Shown here: positions 51,546 through 62,675 of the stretch, in pieces
Numbering within the stretch: the stretch's first letter is position 1
Layout: every line of letters begins with the position of its first letter
NCBI GenBank assembly: GCA_030581615.1
Contig: JAKTTT010000048.1
Span: forward strand, 62,001 to 126,000
Length of the DNA: 64,000 nt
Direction: 5' to 3'
From: Alloascoidea africana
Taxonomy: Eukaryota; Ascomycota; Alloascoideomycetes; Alloascoideales; Alloascoideaceae
The notes under the pieces: model-generated
Databases searched by the model: none
Told to the model about the DNA's origin: nothing
The model's input: the letters and a program-made list of their open reading frames with translations, nothing else
Program-made: the position numbers and the translations under genes

Positions 51546-52082
51546 TACAGACTACTTTTCCGGATAAACCTCCTAACAAACTAGATTCTGTCATCTAGCA
51601 AGTATAAATGGAAGTCAACATGAAAAAGAACAGATCAAATGAAGCAATTATTGCCATGATAATGAAAAGTTGCTAGTATATGTTATGTCTCTGGAGTTTT
51701 TTATATCTTCTAGATACCTGATTATACCTCCAAGATGTTTCCCTGAGTTATTGATTGTGAAGCATTACCACTGTCCACGGGTAGGTATACAAACTGTGGG
51801 CTTTAAAGTGAAAAATAATAGAAGTAGTGCTTTTAATACTTAATGACATGATAAAGATAAGTTTGTAAAGAAATACTTGACATGGATCATTGTAGATTAA
51901 ATAAAGAGTTGAACAGATTTCTATTTCTTACTTCCTTCATTGTTTAGTTCCAATTACATGTTACTGTTCTAGTGTTTTCACCAACTGGTCGAAAGAAAAC
52001 TAGTTTCAAAAAAATTGGCAAAACAAAAAATTCAAAAGACGACAAGGTAAAAGAAAGAACACTAACAATAACTCAAGTAGCG

Positions 52083-52205
52083 TTATAGTGAGATAGATGG
52101 CTTAACACATATAAGGACTGACTTGCTAGTATTGGTATACGAGCAAGCCTCTTACCAGCCTCATTTAAATAGTCTATTCTCTCATTTGTAATAGATCAAG
52201 CTTTA
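52083..52205. repeat. Direct repeat copy B
   Basis: Second copy, same orientation as copy A; identical core at 52176-52205. A short CCCATT tandem (52228-52244) follows it. Confidence 0.65.
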
Positions 52206-52645
52206 AACCGACTATTATTGTGAAATACCCATTCCCATTCCCATTGGATGGGCACTAATACAATCTGTGCCATCTTACAATCGATTCTCCTACGAAAATC
52301 CAGCAAACTTGTGATAAGGTTGAAAGCGTTTCTGAATCATAAGTACGGAGATTTTGAAAGCCAGCGATGAGTTTCTTGGAAGCGTCTATTGTGGTCTTTT
52401 CAAGAAATATTAGAACGAAACGATCCACACAAACTGGCAATTTCTGTAACTACTTTATATATCCAAGCAAATTGCATTTTTATTAGTCTATACTAAATCA
52501 TTAGAATCTCCATATCGTTCAAAGGAAATAAACATATCAAAACAAACAAGCATACGATGCTCAAACTCAACCGTCCTGGAAAATCAGCATCTTATTTGCA
52601 AATTATTTAACAAAGACAATCTTACCCCTTTATTAGCACATTTGG

Positions 52646-55600
52646 CTAAAATACACCCAATGCATCCGAACCATCATCAATATAAAAATCATTCGTAACC
52701 AATTGAACAACAAGCTGTCTATCAGGAGCCAGAGGATGGGAGAGGCAAACCTTCACTTTATGATCAGAATCATCTAAAATCTTTATGTTTTTGCCCGTGA
52801 TTATTTGTTTAACTGACCCAACCGTCGGAAATAGAAGTTTATCATTTATCATCTTTAGGTTTGATTGGTAATTGTGCCCTCCTGAGGATTTCAATTTCAT
52901 TCTTTCTATTTTCCTCACCTCCAGAATGTCATCTCCAGCGACTATCAAAAAGCCGTCTTGATAAGCAACGGATTTTGCCTTTGCACTTAAATAAGTAATC
53001 ATCAATGGCCTGGAAATTAAACCAATATTGTTGCAGAAAATGGCAAACTCGTCATAACATAACAAAAATTCTCCATTTGAATTGTTCTCAGATAGTTTAA
53101 ACATTCCTAATGGGCGGCACCCAATTGAAGACGTTGCTGATGAGCTCAACTTCTTTCTAACGTACTCAAAACTAAAGTCCTTAGTGTTTTGAATTCTCTT
53201 CTTCTCCTCCATGGTAGTGTAGTTTACCATATCCGGTATACTCTGCGGCTGCAACACTTGCAGAGACATGACTTCAAATCCTTTATTACTGTGAACAGCA
53301 AACGTTTGGTTGAAAATCGTCATGTCATAACAGTCGCATTGAACATAAAACTTTTGGCCAAATCTGAAATAATCTGTCTTGCCATATCTTTTAGCAACAG
53401 ACTCATCAAACACAGGAATACAGACCTTAAACTTGGACGATGTGGTCACTGACTCCTTTTTCATGTAAAATAGTGTTAAGGAATTTTTGATCACACCCAT
53501 CCTGAAAAATGAAACATCATGTTTTGATATTTTCTTGCAAATAGCTGTTGCAGAAATCGCTTCATTCTTGAAACCCGCCATTACATCATCCAGCTGATAG
53601 TAAATCAAGTTTTTATCCGCAATCAAAACAACAATGTTAAAAGAAGGGAGTATCTCGATCTGCGTTATGGACCGTAAACTAAGAGTCCTCTTCCAACCTC
53701 TGGTATCTTCAGATTCAGCAATATACAACCCACTTTGTGAACCAAGAGCAACATACTCTACGCCTTTAAAACTGAACGACATGGCACAATAAAGCTTTGA
53801 CCAGACAATTGGTGGCTGGATCTTTATATTCTTTGGAGAGTCTGAATAGTCATTTCCATAGCTTTGCTCAATCTGTCGAATCGCAAAATCAATAGCATTT
53901 GCTTCAACATGAAACGGCACCTTCATAGGCTTATCTTGAGATTCGTAAGCAAAAGAATAGTCGGATATCACTTTTAGTCTAAATGGTTCAAAGTTTTTGG
54001 ACAAAATATCATAATTAAACTTTTTCTTCGCCTTCAAGATCATCTCTATCCAATTGTTACGTTCGGCAACTGTTTTTGTGTGAAAGGTAAACAACTGTCC
54101 ATGACGTCCTAGGTGTCGTATTTTGAAAACGTACTTGACATCAGATTCGTTGGCTCCTGAAGATCCATTTACTGAAGTATCTGAGGAGTTTGTTCTGGGT
54201 AAACTAGGGAATGCTTTTGTGACTGTTTTGGCGACTGTCACTTCATCAGACACTTGCTCTGCAACTAGCAGGGACATTGGAATAGGCTATTACAAATATT
54301 AGAGCTTTAGCTTTCAGAGGGAAGACAAAAAAACATACCTGTTCAACAACTTTATACCGAACATTGTTGGAATCTTTTAAAATATCACAGATCAACAAGA
54401 AATTGTCGAATAGAATAAGGTAGCAAGTTGAATAGTTATTCAACATGCCTTTTCTCAAAACGTTTCCGTGATACATCATGCACCTGTTGATATCCGAGAT
54501 GTTCAAATTCCTCATATCCTTGGGATCCTTAAAATGAATCTTGCTTAGCAGTGTGATGAATTCTTGCTTTTTCTCGCCTTGTTCAAAATGACTGTTTATC
54601 TTAGATGAAAGCTTCAGACATTCATTTATCGCCTTGCCCAAGAGCTCATACTGAGGGTCGGTCTCACGGGTTTTACCTTTTATTGCCTCAAGCATAATCT
54701 TGTATTGAAGTACATGGCCAATGATGCCAGTGGAAAACAATCTGTTATGGTCAAGACCAAGAGCTTTCACTCTTTTGTCTTCATCCATCATTTTAAGCCA
54801 ATTGATAAAACGGCTTTCTGGTTTAGTTTTTTCTGTTTTGATATAATCAATAACTTTGCTGAGCCCCTTGGCATATTTTAGATAGGGCTGTTCTGCTTCT
54901 TTTGCCCAATCGAGAAAAATGTCACCAACACCTTCCATGAATTTGCCTTGCAACAGTTGCCTTTGAAGCAAGGGCTCTAATAGTTTCTTCTGGTGGAGAT
55001 CTAGAATAGGAATAATGTTCCCAAAAGCGCTTTGCCAATAGCTCTTTTGGTTAGCCACCACAGCAGGAACCACCTTCTTCAAATTCTCTCCATAAACTTG
55101 TAAGAAGAGTCTATTATCTCTTAGGAAGCGCTTTTCACCTTTGATTACATCATAGGTATGGGATTGTTTCTTTACAATATCAAGTCCCAACTCTTCAATC
55201 TCTTCTTTAGTGATTGACCAGTAAGAGACCCAGTCTTTTTCAAATTCCGAGATGTCTGATCCAGGAAAGTCTGATTTGGTAGTAGAGTTTATTTGTTTTA
55301 ATTTGAGAGGTATTGTTCTTGAGCATCTTGTACTATAACATCTTCCAGAAATGTGAGTGCCAGTATGTGATTTGACCGCGTAGCACCCTTTTCCGGTTAA
55401 AATGGGTAACACTCCAGATATCAGCAATCCGGGATAATAAGTCAGAAGCATTGCTTCATCATCATCCTCTGCCATTGCAATTGCAGCATAATTTTCTTGT
55501 GTTTTTTGTTCTATTGATAGCGCTCCTGCATCCATTAACTCGTTCAAAATTACTCTAGAAAACTGTTCTGCAATGGCATTGTTGAGTGTAGGAATGGAAT

Positions 55601-57221
55601 GTGTGATGAGCCCTGCAATTGCCAGTTTCAACTGGAGCTTGGACGTTTCAATTGTGTAATCCCAGATTAGTCCTAGCCATTTATAGATCCCGCTTAATGA
55701 CCAAATCTCTTTACACTTTTCGTACTGTTCACTAGACAGCTTCTGCGAGTTGAAGCATTTTTTGGCCTCGGGTATCCGTGGTAAATCAAGATTGACCGAC
55801 GAGACAGTGGTATATTCAGAATGGAAAGTTGATTTGCTTGTTGTTGATGACATTGAATACGTCCTCTCGGGACGTACTGAGGGCGGTTGGAGGAAAGAAG
55901 ATATGCTTGGAGTTGATCTTGAAGGGACCGCAGGCCGCAAGCGATCAAAAGAAGCCACTTTTTGCAAAGAATGATTTTGTGGTGCAAAGACATTACCTGA
56001 TGTCAAATTGCTTGCGAGTGGTGGGGATTTGGGAACAGTTCTGCGTGGGGGTAATACAATTTTCTTCTTTGGCTTTATGTCCGAGTTTTCATTGTTAGTG
56101 TCCTTTTTTACATGATTGGTCTTTTCCATTGCATCCGAAAGGACATGGGAATCGCTTTTAGCAGAACTTTGAGAACTATTGTTGGAAGAATGGGGGGAAG
56201 TTTTTGGATCGAGAGAAGTGTAAGAGGGTTCGAATTTTGGCAGAACAGGAAGCGAGATAACCTCATTATGTTTTTCGGAAAAATTATGTACGGGTCTTGA
56301 ATCTTCCGGTTTGGAAGTTGAGGCAGTTAGGGAAGAGGATGCTGAAGATTTTCGAAACGAGGAAGTTTCGAGAGGAGGCAGTGATGGCAACTCCAGGTCA
56401 CCAATCTGAACCGAGGTTTGATAACCATCTACAGGAGTTGGCAGTTCGTGCTTTGGATGTGTTGCATGTAGAGAGTTTGAAAATGACGATTTGTAAGAGG
56501 TTGCTGTAGATGGTATGCTGTCTGTAATAGATTTTGAACTCAAAGAACTAATAGAATCATCGTACTTGTGCAAAGGAGAGGAATCATAATGTACAGGTTC
56601 TTCCTCCTGGAAAGACGATTGCGGTTTTATATGAGACCTTTCCTCAATCGGGGGAATAGAGGGCAAATCAAACCTGTTCAGCGGCAGTGCAACATCTTCA
56701 TGAACACCTGTGGAAAGAGGAGGAGGTCGCCTTTTCATCGTTCTCCCTGACGAGGTGGTATGCGATCTGGACGTGGCGGCGGGTATCAGATTCCTTCTAC
56801 TGATGGTATCGTATCTGGATCCAGGAAGTGGGATTGAATGTGTTTGATTTGGCTTTGGAGGAAGCATAGGGGGCTGACGAGGACCTATTAGCCTTGTAGA
56901 AGCTTCTCGTGCCGGCAGGGTCCGGTCATCGCGCGGGAGGGAGGCCAAATCCAGACCTAGAAACTCGCTTACCGCCCTGCTCGCTTCGTTTTGTTTCAAA
57001 AACTTTGGTGGCTTTACTGGCAATGGAGGTGGATTATTTCGTTGTATGCTGCCAAACTCTTGGATTCCACAGTTCGCGTTCGGCGCTCGGCCGTAAACAT
57101 CGTGTTGCTGCCCGTTCAACGTGGCAGTCCTGGTGCTGTTCCCATTGGCATAGTGCGAGGGTCTCTCTCCATAGTAGGCCGAATAGAAGGGTCTCTGATC
57201 GTAACCATGGGGAGCAGACAT
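52646..57221 (-). CDS. ROM2: Rom1/Rom2-type Rho1 guanine nucleotide exchange factor, two exons
   Basis: Exons 54339-57221 and 52646-54286 join to 1507 residues. The N-terminal ~500 residues are disordered, Ser/Pro-rich with poly-Pro patches (NPPPLPVKPPKF). A DEP-like domain follows (GIYKWLGLIWDYTIETSKLQ), then the DH (RhoGEF) domain (YWSITKEEIEELGLDIVKKQ, QSAFGNIIPILDLHQKKLLE, GLDHNRLFSTGIIGHVLQYK), a PH domain that spans the intron (VVEQ/PIPMSLLVAEQV, VFKIRHLGRHGQLFTFHTKT), and a CNH domain to the end (WSKLYCAMSFSFKGVEYVAL onward). This is the Rom2/Rgf layout: GTP loading of Rho1 at the plasma membrane for glucan synthase and Pkc1 signalling. The 52-nt intron has a GTATGT 5' site. Rom1 and Rom2 cannot be told apart here. 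Confidence 0.93.
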
Positions 57222-57639
57222 GATGCTGGTGGCGGTGACTGGAGGAAGTCTCTTTTCCTTGGTCTGGTGTCCGTGATAAGATGAAGATGGAGCAAAACAC
57301 CCGAACTACCACCTTTCTTCTCCAGCTTTTTCTTTCAACATGAATATCGCTGGTGAAGTTAAGGGTAAGGCGAAGCAAGGATTTGGGCGTTCTTTTGGAG
57401 ATTGAGAATGTTGAGGGTGAAACGAAAACTAGATTTTACCTCTCATCCTAGGAAAAGCGTAATCACACAGGAGGCGTGTTATGAAACCCCAAAATCAAAT
57501 CCATTATAATGATTGTATCTTTATTGTATGTAGCACACGGAAACTTCTATCTCAATCCATAATGTAAAAGTATCCCAACAAGAAAAACACAAACAGAACA
57601 AAATCAGAACAGAACAAGTTACATGACTGTGGTTTGAAT
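57222..57639. other. ROM2 promoter / PYC1 3' region
   Basis: About 420 bp between two minus-strand genes. Open frames crossing 57222-57378 are antisense extensions of ROM2 sequence. No clear regulatory box recognised. Confidence 0.4.
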
Positions 57640-60600
57640 CTATTTAACAATCTTGCAAACAAGGTCTCCTCCATCAACAGAGTCGCCTTCTTTGACCGAA
57701 AATTCAGAAACTTGACCACTAACTGGAGCACTGATAACCATCTCCATCTTCATCGCGGAGAGAACAATCACTGGATCCCCCTTCTTTACCTCGCTGCCAT
57801 CGTGAACCCGGGTTTCAACAACAACACCGGACATTGGAGCTCCAATTTCATTAGGATTGTGAGCATCGGCTTTGGGTCTGGATACAGTTTCGACTGCGGC
57901 ATGTTTGTCTTCAACAGTAACCTTTCTCATTTCACCATTGAGTTCAAAATAAACCTCTCTGGTACCGGTCTGTGTACTTAGAGCCGAGATTGCCATCAGC
58001 TTCACAATCAACGTCTTACCCTTTTCAATTTCAATCCACATCTCCTCTTCAATCTCAGGAGGCGCGAGGAAATATCTGGTGGGCAAAATTGACAAATCGC
58101 CATACTTTTCGATGAAAGCCCGATATTCTTCAAACACTTTGGGATACATGTTGTAACTTGCAACATCGGTTTCGCGGATATGACCAAAACGCGAATCCAA
58201 CTCTTCACGAATAGCTGCCAGATCGTAAGGAGCGAGGGATTTCCCAGGTCGTTCAAACAGTTTCTCACGCTTGCCTGCAAGCACATCTGTGCGCAATGGT
58301 TCGGGGAACCCACCAAAAGGTTGTCCCATCATGCCTTGGAAAAAATCAAGCACTGATGCTGGGAAATCAAGAGTATTTGCCCTTGCTCTGACCTCGTCTG
58401 CAGTTAGTTGGTTGGAAACCATAAACTGGGCAAGATCACCAACGACTTTGGAGGTTGGCGTCACCTTCACTATATCTCCTAGCAGATTGTTTGCCTCGAT
58501 ATAAGCCTTTTTTGTTTCGATCCATTTTTCACCAAGGCCAACCTGCTGAGCCTGGAACAACAGGTTTGTCAATTGTCCACCTGGAATCTCGTGGTCATAC
58601 ACCTCTGGGTCTGGTCCTTTCAAATCAGCTTCAAAGCACGAATACAAAAGCCTCATTTGAGCCCAATAGTTGTCAATTGCTTTAAGATGGTTAACATCAA
58701 GGCCTGTGTCAATGGTTCCCTCAAGTGTGGCAATCAAGGCACTGATGGATGGTTGAGATGTCATTCCGGAAAGACTGTTTGAGGCAACATCCACAACGTC
58801 AGCTCCAGCTTTAGCACAAGCGGCCATAGATGCAACTCCAGTACCAGCCGAATCGTGTGTATGAACATGAATCGGGAGGCTGGGATACTTGTCTCGGATG
58901 GTGCTAATGAGCAAAGTAGCAGCAGCAGGTTTAAGAGTTCCGGCCATATCTTTGATACCGAGAATATGGGTCCCCATTGCGACAATGTTATCCACCATCT
59001 TCATGTAATAATCCAGGTTATATTTCTTTTTGGGGTTGAGCATATCCCCAGAGTAGCAAACAGTGGCCTCAACGACACCACCGGCTTTCTTCACAGCATC
59101 AACGCCAACCTTAAGTTGGTCCAAGTCGTTTAGAGCGTCAAAGACTCTAAACACATCAACGCCATTTGTCTTGGCCTGCTCGACAAAGTGGTCAATGGCA
59201 TTGTCAGGGAGGGAAGAGTAGGCGACACCATTAGCACCTCGCAACAGCATCTGGAATGGGATATTTGGAACAAGCTTTCTGAGCTTTCGTAGTCTTGCCC
59301 ATGGATCCTCGTGCAAAAATCTAAGCGCCACATCAAAGGTTGCTCCACCCCAGCACTCGAGTGCAAAGGCATTGCTCAAAGCGTGAGAGGTTTGAGGAGC
59401 AACGCCCAACAAATCTGCAGTTCTTACTCTTGTGGCCAAAAGAGATTGGTGTGCATCTCTCCAAGTTGTGTCCATGATCAAGGTGCCCTTGTATTCCCGA
59501 ACTGCTTTGGCAAATGCCTCGGGTCCCTTTGAAACGAGAATGTTTCTCCATCCTGAAGTGCATGGTTCGCTGACATCGATTTCATCACCGGTGGATGGGT
59601 CGAACAGTACAGGCAATATAGCTTCGGTTTTGAGCTTTGGGAGGCCGACTTGGCCTTTAATTGAAGAGCCGTTCACGGCCAGATCAGCAAGGTAGGCCAA
59701 TAGCTTTTGGGCTCTGTTTTGAGAAGACAGCATTTCAAACAACTTTGGAGTATCATCAATAAAAGTAGTCCAGCAGTCGCCGCGAATAAAAGTTTCGTTT
59801 GTGAGTAGAGCCAACAGGAAAGGAATGTTTGTTCTAACGCCACGAATACGGAACTCGATAAGAGCCCGGATCATTTTTCTCCTTGCAATTTCATAGGTGG
59901 CTCCGGAACAGGTACACTTGACCAGCATGGAATCGTAATGTGGGGAAATGACCGCACCGGCAAAGTTGTTTCCACCATCGAGACGGACGCCGTTTCCACC
60001 GGAGGATCTGTAGACTTCGATCTTGCCAGTGTCTGGTTGGAAATTCTTGGAAGGATCTTCGGTGGTGATACGGCATTGGATTGCGTAGCCTCGTAGATTG
60101 ACGCGGTCTTGGGTGAGGCCGAGCTGGGGCAGCGAAGCGCCAGCAGCAATTTGGATTTGAGCGGCAACGAGATCGACGCCTGTGATTTCTTCAGTGATTG
60201 TGTGTTCGACCTGGATTCTTGGGTTGATTTCAATAAAGTAGTGTCTGTTTTGCTCATCGACGAGGAACTCTGCTGTTCCGGCGTTTCTATAGTTGACTGA
60301 ATTTGCCAGAGTGACGGCATCGGCCAATATAGCATCTCGAACATGCTTGGGCAATTTGCCAGCGGGAGCCAGTTCAACGACTTTCTGGTGTCTTCTCTGC
60401 ACGGAACAATCACGTTCGAAAAGATGGATGCAGTTGCCTCTTCCGTCAGCCAGAAGCTGCACTTCGATATGCTTAGGTTTGTCTAAGAATCTCTCAATAA
60501 ACACTGTACCATTACCAAAAGAGGTTTTTGCTTCGGACACGGCTCTGTTGAAGGCATCTCCAATGTCATCGCCCTCTCTAACGACCCGCATGCCTCTTCC

Positions 60601-61164
60601 ACCGCCGCCGAAAGCGGCCTTTATGATAACGGGATAGCCGTACTCTTGCACAAACTTGTCGGCGTCTTCAACCGATTCAACGGGGCCAGGAGTACCTGGG
60701 ATGACGGGGACTTTGTTTGCAATTGCCAGTTTTCTGGCGGAAACCTTATCTCCCACAGCGTCGATTACGTTTGCTGGAGGGCCGACCCATTTGATACCAG
60801 CCTCCTCGACTTTTTTCGCAAACTCTGAGTTTTCAGAGAGGAAGCCGTAGCCCGGGTGGATCATGTTTGCGCCGTGCTGATGGGCAATTTTGATAATTTC
60901 GTCGATTTGCAGATAGGCCTGGACCGGGGTGTACTGATTGCGCTTGCCAATGACGTAGGCCTCGTCGGCCTTGAGCCTGTGCATTGACAATCTGTCTTCA
61001 TGGGAGTAGATAGCTATAGTGTGGAGGGACAATTCGTGGGCGGACCTAAAGATACGGATTGCGATTTCGCCTCTGTTTGCTACGAGGACCTTGTTCATGG
61101 AGCCCAGCAGGGCGCTGTCGCTGCGGATGTGCCCAAAAGTCGGGACTTTCGGGGTGCTTGTCAT
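57640..61164 (-). CDS. PYC1: Pyruvate carboxylase
   Basis: About 1174 residues, the normal eukaryotic length, intronless. Carboxylates pyruvate to oxaloacetate using ATP, bicarbonate and biotin, feeding the TCA cycle and gluconeogenesis (PCK1 is in this window). Domains in order: biotin carboxylase (NKVLVANRGEIAIRIFRSAH, KAAFGGGGRGMRVVREGDD, HYFIEINPRIQVEHTITEEI), carboxyltransferase (LIMDTTWRDAHQSLLATRVR, ECWGGATFDVALRFLHEDPW, HVHTHDSAGTGVASMAACAK), allosteric region and biotinyl domain (VLSAMKMEMVISAPVSGQV, with the biotinylated Lys). The ATG at 61164 (MTSTPKVPTFG) was chosen; an in-frame ATG 20 codons upstream (61224) gives a Pro-rich leader. There is no mitochondrial presequence, as in yeast cytosolic Pyc. 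Confidence 0.97.
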   Translation of the reverse strand: MTSTPKVPTFGHIRSDSALLGSMNKVLVANRGEIAIRIFRSAHELSLHTIAIYSHEDRLSMHRLKADEAYVIGKRNQYTPVQAYLQIDEIIKIAHQHGANMIHPGYGFLSENSEFAKKVEEAGIKWVGPPANVIDAVGDKVSARKLAIANKVPVIPGTPGPVESVEDADKFVQEYGYPVIIKAAFGGGGRGMRVVREGDDIGDAFNRAVSEAKTSFGNGTVFIERFLDKPKHIEVQLLADGRGNCIHLFERDCSVQRRHQKVVELAPAGKLPKHVRDAILADAVTLANSVNYRNAGTAEFLVDEQNRHYFIEINPRIQVEHTITEEITGVDLVAAQIQIAAGASLPQLGLTQDRVNLRGYAIQCRITTEDPSKNFQPDTGKIEVYRSSGGNGVRLDGGNNFAGAVISPHYDSMLVKCTCSGATYEIARRKMIRALIEFRIRGVRTNIPFLLALLTNETFIRGDCWTTFIDDTPKLFEMLSSQNRAQKLLAYLADLAVNGSSIKGQVGLPKLKTEAILPVLFDPSTGDEIDVSEPCTSGWRNILVSKGPEAFAKAVREYKGTLIMDTTWRDAHQSLLATRVRTADLLGVAPQTSHALSNAFALECWGGATFDVALRFLHEDPWARLRKLRKLVPNIPFQMLLRGANGVAYSSLPDNAIDHFVEQAKTNGVDVFRVFDALNDLDQLKVGVDAVKKAGGVVEATVCYSGDMLNPKKKYNLDYYMKMVDNIVAMGTHILGIKDMAGTLKPAAATLLISTIRDKYPSLPIHVHTHDSAGTGVASMAACAKAGADVVDVASNSLSGMTSQPSISALIATLEGTIDTGLDVNHLKAIDNYWAQMRLLYSCFEADLKGPDPEVYDHEIPGGQLTNLLFQAQQVGLGEKWIETKKAYIEANNLLGDIVKVTPTSKVVGDLAQFMVSNQLTADEVRARANTLDFPASVLDFFQGMMGQPFGGFPEPLRTDVLAGKREKLFERPGKSLAPYDLAAIREELDSRFGHIRETDVASYNMYPKVFEEYRAFIEKYGDLSILPTRYFLAPPEIEEEMWIEIEKGKTLIVKLMAISALSTQTGTREVYFELNGEMRKVTVEDKHAAVETVSRPKADAHNPNEIGAPMSGVVVETRVHDGSEVKKGDPVIVLSAMKMEMVISAPVSGQVSEFSVKEGDSVDGGDLVCKIVK

Positions 61165-61775
61165 TGTGAGAACAGGGAATTGGAATCGATGGATGGGGTG
61201 TGGGGGAGGAGGAAGAGAAGACAAGGGGGAGTTTTTTAAATAAAACGACCGATGCCTATTTTGCGTTGGGCCAATCAGCGGGCGCTGGCGGGGGTTCTAA
61301 CGGCCTAAGAGAATAAATTATTCGGACATGCACCGCATCTGCTCGTATCTGGGGCCAAAGGCCGAGCAACGACTCTGCCGGCCGCGGAGGGCCACCGGCC
61401 ACCGGCCAGGGGCCTGTGCTGGGGCCTGTGCTGGGGCCCGTGCTGGAGGGCCTTGTAGTCGACTGGGCCGTTCGGCGAGGCCTGGGGTAGCGAGAGAGAA
61501 GGGGCCGGGGGACCAAAGAGGGACCCTAGAGGATCCCAGAGGACCTAAACCTAATTGCCAAGTTGCTTGTTTGGCATCCAGCACAGGGCCATTTCTCCGA
61601 GTCGGCAGACCGCGGGAGGTTAGGTGCCCCAAAGCCAGCAACGGGCAAGGGCTCAATGCAGCAGTCAATGTTCAATTGGAGGCCGCTTTTGCGCTGGGGG
61701 TTCTGTCGATGATGGATCATCTGGTGCTCAGTGGAGGACCACAATGGCCCAAACGGGCAAGTACTCTAATAATTA

Positions 61776-61818
<43 letters not shown>
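61776..61818. repeat. (CTAT)n microsatellite
   Basis: Nearly eleven uninterrupted CTAT units in the PYC1-HAC1 intergenic region. Confidence 0.97.
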
Positions 61819-62590
61819 CTCTGCGCTCAGCACTCGCCAATCTCAATCTTGAGCAGCCCATTGTTGCTTGCCCCGACCCCAGATAAATCGTCCCGACGTG
61901 TAGGGACTGCGGTCCGCACAGCAACTGCCATTTGCAAACCGTCCAATTGGCACACGCCCGCACATTCTCTCGCTGAGCAGAAAGCTGGGGTTCGTAAAAG
62001 TGACCAAACAATCCTAGCTGTCAAAGTAAAAATTTTTCCTCGTGCTGGCTGACAGCTCACGTAGATAACCGCTAACCGCTAACGACTGCTCTCCCCACAA
62101 TTTCCCTTTCCACGCCGCCAAAACCCGCGCGGCCGCGTGCTCTGGGCCCGTGCTGAGGAACCAACAACTGCTCGTCCAGCTCTTCTGGAACCCGTCTGTT
62201 CGCCGACTCCTCCCAGAACAGCCAAATCTCCGTTTTGTGCCAGCTGTTTCTGGCGAATGGGCGTCCAGCTAGTTGCGCGGGTGCAGCTTGCACAGCTGCA
62301 ACGTGGTCATTACAGGAACATCCCTCGGCCTAATTGTACCACATCCCGCCACACACCCGCCCACACTTGACAGAATCGTCCGCTCTTTCGCCCAAACAGG
62401 CAACTGCGTACGTAATGGCGCATTTGCCCACAGCCCAATTTGCCCGATCAGGAACGCTGCATGCTGCTCTCGTGGCAAAAAAAAAAGATCTGCTTACGTG
62501 TCAGGTTACCCGGTGTTTACTCATAAAAAGCCCCAACCGATGATCATCCTCCTCCATCTTTTTCCTTAGGCTGCCACAAAAACAAAGACT

Positions 62591-62598
62591 TATAAAAG
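62591..62598 (+). promoter_or_regulatory. TATA box of HAC1
   Basis: TATAAAAG, 85 bp before the HAC1 ATG, followed by a 13-base C-run at 62611-62623. It implies a short leader of roughly 30-50 nt. Confidence 0.6.
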
Positions 62599-62675
62599 AA
62601 CCAGTCCCTTCCCCCCCCCCCCCGTCCCACCTACACCTTTTCTAGGCATTTGTGAACCTACTGTTATTGACACAA

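Larger units (their letters stand above)
49870..52645. other. 2.8-kb gene-poor AT-rich region
   Basis: Between the small glycine-zipper gene and the ROM1/2 stop. It is the longest gene-free stretch in the window. One 107-codon minus-strand frame (50042-50365) and shorter ones (50362-50559, 52255-52440) have no recognisable domain and AT-driven composition. A pair of ~110-bp direct repeats lies at about 51417-51545 and 52083-52205. No tRNA found by eye. Candidates: old element remnants, a replication origin or a centromere-related region; none can be shown from sequence alone. Confidence 0.5.
61165..62675. other. Divergent promoter PYC1 / HAC1, GC-rich with microsatellites
   Basis: About 1.5 kb. 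It contains a GC-rich block (61360-61480, GGGGCCTGTGCT-type tandem near 61409-61445), a (CTAT)n tract (61776-61818), a TATAAAAG box at 62591-62598 and a 13-base C-run at 62611-62623 just before HAC1. Many overlapping open frames on both strands, none with a recognised domain. Confidence 0.55.
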
